NCBI RefSeq assembly: GCF_000485905.1
Contig: NC_022664.1
Span: 434,001-498,000 of the forward strand
Source of the DNA: Spiribacter curvatus
GTDB lineage: Bacteria > Pseudomonadota > Gammaproteobacteria > Nitrococcales > Nitrococcaceae
Direction: 5' to 3'
DNA length: 64,000 nt
The notes beneath the pieces are model-generated. The model saw only the letters and a program-made list of their open reading frames with translations, was not told the origin of the DNA and ran no database searches. The position numbers and the translations under genes were made by a program. This document shows positions 59,492-64,000 of this stretch, piece after piece (positions within the stretch are counted from its first letter, which is position 1; every line of letters begins with the position of its first letter).

Positions 59492-60244
59492 ATGTTTGAT
59501 CGGGTTGACAGCTCGGTAACCCGACAGCAGCAGACCTGCACCGGCTGTAGCCTGAGCCAGCTCTGCCTGCCGGTGTCTCTGGACGACGCGGATATCGGCA
59601 TGCTTGATGGTATCGTCCAGCATCAGCCCGTCCTGCAGCGCGGTGCCCATCTCTATCAGGAAGGTAACGCGTTCCGCGCGCTGTACGCGGTCCGTGCCGG
59701 GTCGCTCAAGACCTACACGACGACCGAGTCCGGTGATCAGCAGGTGACGGGCTTCCATCTGCCCGGTGAGCTGGTCGGGCTGAATGCCATCAATCGCTGG
59801 ACCCATCCGTGCTCTGCGGTGTCCCTCGAGACCACCAGTGTCTGTGAGCTGCCTTTCGAACAGCTCGAGCATCTTGCGGCCGATATCCCTGGGCTGCAGC
59901 GCCAGCTGCTGCGGTTGATGTCACGCGAGATCGCTGACGACCAGGACATGCTCCTGACAATGGCGCGCAGGAATGCTGACGAGCGTCTGGCCATTCTGCT
60001 CCTCAGCCTCTCCGAGCGGTTTGGTCAACGGGGACTGTCGGCGACCCGTTTCCGACTCTCCATGGCGCGGGGTGATCTGGGTAACTATCTGGGTCTCGCC
60101 CCGGAGACGATGAGCCGGATTTTCCGGCGATTTCAGGATCAGGGCTGGATCCGCGCCGAGGGCCGCGAAGTAGAGCTGCTGGCTGTGGACGCGCTTGAGT
60201 CGCTGGCGGGGCGATCGGCCAGCGACTCCCAGAAGGCGGGCTGA
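59492..60244 (+). CDS. fnr: FNR/ANR-type oxygen-sensing transcriptional regulator
   Basis: A 250-residue Crp/FNR-family protein. The four cysteines of the [4Fe-4S] sensor are present: Cys16, Cys19 and Cys25 in CTGCSLSQLC, and Cys118 in TSVCELPF. Residues about 40-140 are the cyclic-nucleotide-like beta-roll. The C-terminal helix-turn-helix reads SMARGDLGNYLGLAPETMSRIF, with the E..SR recognition residues for TTGAT half-sites. It should activate or repress genes at low oxygen. The gene follows thiL by 65 bp and converges on sufT. I saw no clear FNR box in the window. Confidence 0.92.
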   Translation: MFDRVDSSVTRQQQTCTGCSLSQLCLPVSLDDADIGMLDGIVQHQPVLQRGAHLYQEGNAFRALYAVRAGSLKTYTTTESGDQQVTGFHLPGELVGLNAINRWTHPCSAVSLETTSVCELPFEQLEHLAADIPGLQRQLLRLMSREIADDQDMLLTMARRNADERLAILLLSLSERFGQRGLSATRFRLSMARGDLGNYLGLAPETMSRIFRRFQDQGWIRAEGREVELLAVDALESLAGRSASDSQKAG

Positions 60245-60254
60245 GCAGCGCGGG

Positions 60255-60800
60255 TTACATCATTCCCGTCTGAAGCTTGGCCGCCTCCGACATCATCTCG
60301 AAGCTCCACGGCGGGTCGAAGACGATCTCCACGCTGACGGCCTCGATGGTGGGGATCTGCTTGACCTTCTCGCGAACATCGTAGGCAAGGATGTCCCCCA
60401 TGCCGCAGCCCGGCGCCGTCAGCGTCATGTCAATCTCCACCGACCGCGTGCCGTCATCGTTGAGGGTGACATCGCAGCGGTAGACGAGTCCCAGCTCGAC
60501 CACATTGATGGGGATCTCGGGATCAAAGCAGCGCCGCATCTGGTCCCAGACCAGCTGTTCGACATCGTCGGCGGAGGCATTCTCCGGTAACTCCGGCGCC
60601 GGCTCGGGATCCTTGCCGATGGCATCGGCATCCTTGCCATCCACGCGGAACAGATTGCCCTGGATATAGACGGTATAACTGCCGCCAAGGGCCTGCGTGA
60701 TCATGCCTTCGGCACCCTGGGGGATGATGCCGTTATCACCCGCCGGAATCAGTGCTGCTTCGCAGTCACGCTCGAAAATCACCGGCTCATTACTCTGCAT
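60255..60800 (-). CDS. sufT: Putative Fe-S cluster assembly protein SufT
   Basis: A 181-residue protein; the ATG at 60800 is best placed after GGGAG (an ATG 6 nt upstream is the alternative). The C-terminal half is a MIP18/DUF59 domain (VWDQMRRCFDPEIPINVVELGLVYRC, then LTAPGCGMGDILAYDV with the conserved Cys). The N-terminal extension is typical of SufT. It helps Fe-S cluster maturation under high demand. No suf operon is in the window. It converges with the Fe-S dependent fnr gene, an apt but unproven pairing. Confidence 0.88.
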   Translation of the reverse strand: MQSNEPVIFERDCEAALIPAGDNGIIPQGAEGMITQALGGSYTVYIQGNLFRVDGKDADAIGKDPEPAPELPENASADDVEQLVWDQMRRCFDPEIPINVVELGLVYRCDVTLNDDGTRSVEIDMTLTAPGCGMGDILAYDVREKVKQIPTIEAVSVEIVFDPPWSFEMMSEAAKLQTGMM

Positions 60801-60933
60801 CGCCATCTCCCGATCGCATTACCTTTACTGCGCTTGAGGATACCACTGCTCGTGACGCTGTCCGACCCAGGAGGAAATCGTTTTCCAGTTCGCGTATTGT
60901 GAATGATGAATTAATTAGCCAGGAGGCTGTGTC

Positions 60934-62235
60934 ATGAATGACAACGTCCACCATCTCTCCCCGCTGCTGCGCCAGTCCAGTGACATTCTGGTCGAGCGCG
61001 CGCAAGGGATGTACGTCTACGCCGAGGATGGCAGCAAGTACATGGACTTCGCGTCGGGCATCGGCGTGTTGAGCACCGGCCACTGCCACCCCCGCGTGGT
61101 GGAGGCGGCGAAGGATCAGATCGATCGGGTCGTGCACGCCCAGTACGCGATCATGAAACATCAGCCGATTCTGGATCTCTCCGATCGCCTCGTTGAGCTG
61201 CTGCCTGACTCCATCGACAGCGTGTTCTTCTCCAACGCGGGCACGGAGGCGGTCGAGGCCTCGATCCGTCTGGCCCGTCAGGCGACCGGCAAGCCCAATA
61301 TCATTGCCTTCAGGGGCTGTTTCCATGGTCGGACCATGGGGTCGCTGGCCACCACCAGCTCGAGCGCGGCCGTCCGTCAGGGCGTCCAGCCGTTGATGGG
61401 TGGGGTGGTGACGGCGCCGTTCCCGGATACCAACTGGTATGGCATCAGCGAGGATGAAGCGGCGGATTTCGCGCTGCGCGAACTCGATTACATCCTGCAG
61501 GTCCAGAGCGTGCCCATGGAGACTGCGGCGATGCTCATCGAACCCATTCAGGGTGAGGCGGGTTACATCCCCGGCAACACCAAGTTCATGCAGGGCCTGC
61601 AAGAGCGCTGTAACAAGCATGGCATCCTCTTGATCATGGATGAGGTGCAGTCCGGCAATGGCCGGAGTGGATTGATGTGGGGCTATGAGCACTTCGGCGT
61701 TGAGCCCGACGTGGTGGTCTCCGCCAAGGGTGTTGCCAGTGGCTTCCAGCTGTCGTTCATGGCTGCGCCAGCCGAACTGATGAGCAAGGCACTGCCGGGC
61801 TCGCAGGGCGGGACCTATGGCGGTAACGCGGTCGCCTGTGCGGCTGGCCTGGCGACCCTTGACGTCATTCGTGACGAGAAGCTGGTCGATAACGCCGCGG
61901 ATCGTGGCAAGCAGCTGGTCAAGCGGCTCGAAGAGGTCCAGTCACGGCATCCGGAGATTGGTAATATCACCGGCCGGGGACTGATGATCGGCACTCACCT
62001 CGTCGACGCCCACGGCAAGCCGGATGGCGATCGCGGCGCGAAGATGCTCAAGGCCTGCGAGCACCGGGGACTGCTGATGATCCGTTGCGGTCCATGGGGC
62101 GGTAATGTGGTTCGCTGGGTTCCGCCGCTGATCGTCACCGCCGAGGAGATCGACTGGGCAGTGGATCAGTTCGAGGCGGCACTGGTCGAGACCGGTGGCG
62201 GTGAACAGAACGCAGCCATCCGCAATACCGGCTAG
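60934..62235 (+). CDS. gabT: Class III aminotransferase, 4-aminobutyrate aminotransferase-like
   Basis: A 433-residue PLP-dependent enzyme. The PLP Lys265 is in VVSAKGVASG, Asp236 in LIMDEVQSG, and the phosphate-binding NAGTEAVEAS (101-110) and EPIQGEAGY (203-211) are present. The whole resembles GABA/omega-amino acid transaminases, transferring the amino group to 2-oxoglutarate; acetylornithine-type activity cannot be excluded. It has an AGGAGG site and ends at a strong terminator. A succinate-semialdehyde-type dehydrogenase lies 1.3 kb downstream on the other strand, supporting a GABA role. Confidence 0.85.
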   Translation: MNDNVHHLSPLLRQSSDILVERAQGMYVYAEDGSKYMDFASGIGVLSTGHCHPRVVEAAKDQIDRVVHAQYAIMKHQPILDLSDRLVELLPDSIDSVFFSNAGTEAVEASIRLARQATGKPNIIAFRGCFHGRTMGSLATTSSSAAVRQGVQPLMGGVVTAPFPDTNWYGISEDEAADFALRELDYILQVQSVPMETAAMLIEPIQGEAGYIPGNTKFMQGLQERCNKHGILLIMDEVQSGNGRSGLMWGYEHFGVEPDVVVSAKGVASGFQLSFMAAPAELMSKALPGSQGGTYGGNAVACAAGLATLDVIRDEKLVDNAADRGKQLVKRLEEVQSRHPEIGNITGRGLMIGTHLVDAHGKPDGDRGAKMLKACEHRGLLMIRCGPWGGNVVRWVPPLIVTAEEIDWAVDQFEAALVETGGGEQNAAIRNTG

Positions 62236-62267
62236 ACACCCCAGGGCTCATCCCAGCCCACGAACTC

Positions 62268-62294
62268 AGGCCCGGGCTTTTGCCCGGGCCTTTT
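62268..62294 (+). terminator. Rho-independent terminator after gabT
   Basis: A perfect 9-bp G+C stem (62269-62277 with 62282-62290, loop TTTT), extended by one A-T pair, is followed by TTTTC. It ends the aminotransferase transcript before the MFS gene. Confidence 0.9.
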
Positions 62295-62310
62295 CATTTG
62301 GAGTTAGCGC

Positions 62311-63579
62311 ATGATTTCGGCCGTTCGGGGGCTTGGAACCCACCGATACCTGCTGTTGTTCGGCTTTTTAATGGTTTTCCTATCGGGGCATGGTCAGACG
62401 TTTCTGATCTCGCTCTACGGCGGTGAGCTGCGCGCGACCTTCGATCTCAGCAATGCCGAGTTTGGCGGGCTCTACTCGCTCGCTACCCTCATGAGCGGGC
62501 TTCTGGTGATCAGCGTTGGCCGGGGCGTTGATCGGTTGCCGCTGCCCGTGTTTACCGCTGGGGTGATCCTGGGGGCAGCCGCGGGCGGTCTGCTGCTTGC
62601 GCTGGCGCCGTTGGCCTGGGTGCTGGTGCCGGCTTTTCTGCTGCTTCGCCTATGCGGGCAGGGGCTGATGGTGCATGTCGCGCAGACCACGGTGGGCCGC
62701 CGTATCGAGGCGGGCCGGGGCACGGCGATCAGCATGGTGACGGTTGGTTTCCCGACGGCTGAAGCGGTGATGCCCATGGTGGTGGTGGCGCTGATCGCGT
62801 CCTTCGGCTGGCGCGGGAGCTGGCTGCTGCTGGCATTGGTTCTCGTCATTGTTGCCTTGCCCCTCGCGCTCGCGTTGCTCCGGATGGAGGGGCGTTCGAT
62901 CCACTCGTCCCGCGATAGGGGATCCGGGGATGCGCTTGCCGGTGAGGAAGAGTCTTTCGACGCGGCGCCAGGACGGCGGGACTGGACTCGGGCCGAGGTC
63001 CTGCGCGATAGCCGCTTCTATCGTATTCTGCCCGCGTTGCTGGCACCGCCTATCCTGATCACAGCGTTGTTTTTCCATCAGGTACCCATCGCCGAGGCTA
63101 AGGGGTGGAGCCTGGAGCTGGTTTCAACGGCGTTTACGGCATTCGCCAGTACGCACGTCCTCTCCCTGCTGCTGAGTGGCCCGTTGGTCGACCGAATCGG
63201 TGCACAGCGCTTGCTTGGCTTTTATCTATTGCCGCTGCTTTTTGCCCTGGCGGTGGTGGGGTTCGTCCCCGGTGTCTGGGCGGCACCGCTGTATCTGGGG
63301 CTCGCCGGGTTGTGCATCGGCACGGCCGGGACCCTTATGGGCGCCCTGTGGCCGGAGCTCTATGGCCTCCGGCATCTGGGCGGCATCCGCGCGATGGCGC
63401 ACGGGGCGATGGTGCTTGGCACTGCCGCTGGCCCCGTGTTGATCGGTTTTCTACTTGATATCGGTATGAACGTTCCAACCCTTGCGCTAATGATGATGGC
63501 CTATATATCCGTCGCGATCCTGCTGGTGCGGCCGGTGGCTGCGGCCGCTAACCGACCGGCACCGTCTGCGTCTCGGTGA
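62311..63579 (+). CDS. MFS transporter
   Basis: A 422-residue permease with twelve predicted hydrophobic segments in two halves (from YLLLFGFLMVFLSGHGQTFL; second half from LPALLAPPILITALFFHQ). The long charged loop around residues 195-235 is the usual central cytoplasmic loop. The FGGLYSLATLMSGL segment resembles the loop region of the first half. No substrate can be given. It starts 17 bp after the gabT terminator. Its end overlaps the convergent dehydrogenase gene by 32 bp. Confidence 0.83.
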   Translation: MISAVRGLGTHRYLLLFGFLMVFLSGHGQTFLISLYGGELRATFDLSNAEFGGLYSLATLMSGLLVISVGRGVDRLPLPVFTAGVILGAAAGGLLLALAPLAWVLVPAFLLLRLCGQGLMVHVAQTTVGRRIEAGRGTAISMVTVGFPTAEAVMPMVVVALIASFGWRGSWLLLALVLVIVALPLALALLRMEGRSIHSSRDRGSGDALAGEEESFDAAPGRRDWTRAEVLRDSRFYRILPALLAPPILITALFFHQVPIAEAKGWSLELVSTAFTAFASTHVLSLLLSGPLVDRIGAQRLLGFYLLPLLFALAVVGFVPGVWAAPLYLGLAGLCIGTAGTLMGALWPELYGLRHLGGIRAMAHGAMVLGTAAGPVLIGFLLDIGMNVPTLALMMMAYISVAILLVRPVAAAANRPAPSASR

Positions 63580-64000
63580 ACTCGAACAGCCCCTCGAGTC
63601 CACCTTCACGGCCAAAGCCGGACTGTTTCATGCCGCCGAACGGCGCCTCGGGGGTAGGGCCGCTGCCGGTATTGAGGGCGGCGTGGCCGAAGCGAAGGCG
63701 GCTGATGACCTGGTGGCCGCGGGTCTCGTCGCCGGTAAAGACATAGGCAGCGAGACCGAAATCGGTGTCGTTGGCCATCTCGACCACCTCGCGCTCATCG
63801 CCAAAGGTGATGATGGGGACCAGTGGCCCGAACGTCTCCTCGCGATAGCAGGCGGCATTCGCCGGCACGTCGAGCAGTACCGTCGGCGGATAGAAGGTCC
63901 CGGGCAGTCCACTGGCATCGCCCTGGAATACCGGTGTGGCGCCCCTGGCGAGGGCATCGTCGACATGCCGGCGAACCTTCGCCACGGCATTCTCATCGAT
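63548..64000 (-). CDS. gabD: NAD(P)-dependent aldehyde dehydrogenase, succinate-semialdehyde type (5' part outside window)
   Basis: The last 150 residues are in the window, and the gene continues beyond the right edge. The reading frame is open through 64000 (IDENAMAKVRRHVDDALARGA), so the internal ATG is not the start. Recognised parts are PPTVLLDVPANAACYREETFGPLVPI, with the conserved E-E-x-F-G-P, and the C-terminal PFGGMKQSGFGREGG typical of GabD. It would oxidise succinate semialdehyde to succinate after GABA transamination. The catalytic Cys lies outside the window, so substrate assignment rests on the C terminus and on gabT nearby. Confidence 0.85.
   Translation of the reverse strand: MDENAVAKVRRHVDDALARGATPVFQGDASGLPGTFYPPTVLLDVPANAACYREETFGPLVPIITFGDEREVVEMANDTDFGLAAYVFTGDETRGHQVISRLRFGHAALNTGSGPTPEAPFGGMKQSGFGREGGLEGLFEFTETQTVPVG

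Noticed and set aside
59427-59520. FNR box at the fnr start (TTGAT near 59496)
   Set aside because: Only one half-site is present and it lies inside the coding region; the expected ATCAA partner is missing.

Overview
The window looks like the chromosome of a gammaproteobacterium with high G+C content and a compact gene layout. The gene order ruvC-ruvA-ruvB next to tolQRAB-pal-cpoB, dapA-bamC-purL, and nrdR-ribD-ribE-ribB-ribH-nusB-thiL is typical of that class. A class III polyhydroxyalkanoate synthase (PhaEC) with PhaR, and strongly acidic exported proteins (PhnD-like, LivK-like, Pal and CpoB linkers), suggest a moderately halophilic member of the Ectothiorhodospiraceae, possibly Spiribacter or a relative. 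That placement is inference from gene content; I could not run a phylogeny. I see no rRNA, tRNA, CRISPR array, insertion sequence or prophage. No gene-free stretch exceeds 300 bp; the longest (13497-13742) holds hairpins only.

Layout. 1-1243 (minus): substrate-binding protein and ATPase of a phosphonate/phosphite-type ABC importer, with a hairpin terminator between them. 1338-6276 (minus): tolQ-tolR-tolA-tolB-pal-cpoB, the trans-envelope Tol-Pal system. 6378-9324 (minus): ruvB, ruvA, ruvC and a YebC-family regulator. 9416-13493 (plus): pabB, then phaA, phaR and phaB. 13743-17991 (minus): a BepA-like protease, phaE, phaC and a ribokinase-family gene. The two PHA gene sets face each other. 18079-23089: PerM-type permease, PIN-PhoH ATPase, Bcp peroxiredoxin, GcvR-like ACT protein, dapA-bamC. 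23095-30181: purL, a DUF815 ATPase, a DUF2007 protein coupled to an ABC-F ATPase. 30265-35325: branched-chain amino-acid type ABC transporter (livK facing livGFHM) and slyD. 35464-41303: two EamA permeases, oligopeptidase B, DUF2058 protein, SHOCT lipoprotein, superoxide dismutase. 41275-48924 (minus): metH, an IalB-like exported protein, hpf, a sulfotransferase-glycosyltransferase fusion and a DUF2334 deacetylase. 49011-52671: small membrane protein, M48 lipoprotein protease, purU, ettA. 52787-60244 (plus): glyA, nrdR, riboflavin genes, nusB, thiL and an FNR-type regulator. 60255-64000: SufT-like protein, class III aminotransferase, MFS permease and the 3' part of a succinate-semialdehyde-type dehydrogenase.

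The genes form several working sets: envelope integrity (Tol-Pal, BamC, BepA, LoiP-like protease), recombination (RuvABC), one-carbon metabolism (GlyA, MetH, PurU, PabB, PurL), flavin synthesis, PHA storage, and GABA-type amine catabolism. The most unusual items are the sulfotransferase-glycosyltransferase fusion translationally coupled to hpf and a DUF2334 deacetylase; a cluster of GCACAA/TTGTGC hexamers on a near-consensus promoter before phaB that could be the PhaR operator; and a RibB whose GTP-cyclohydrolase-II-like half has lost its zinc/catalytic motif.
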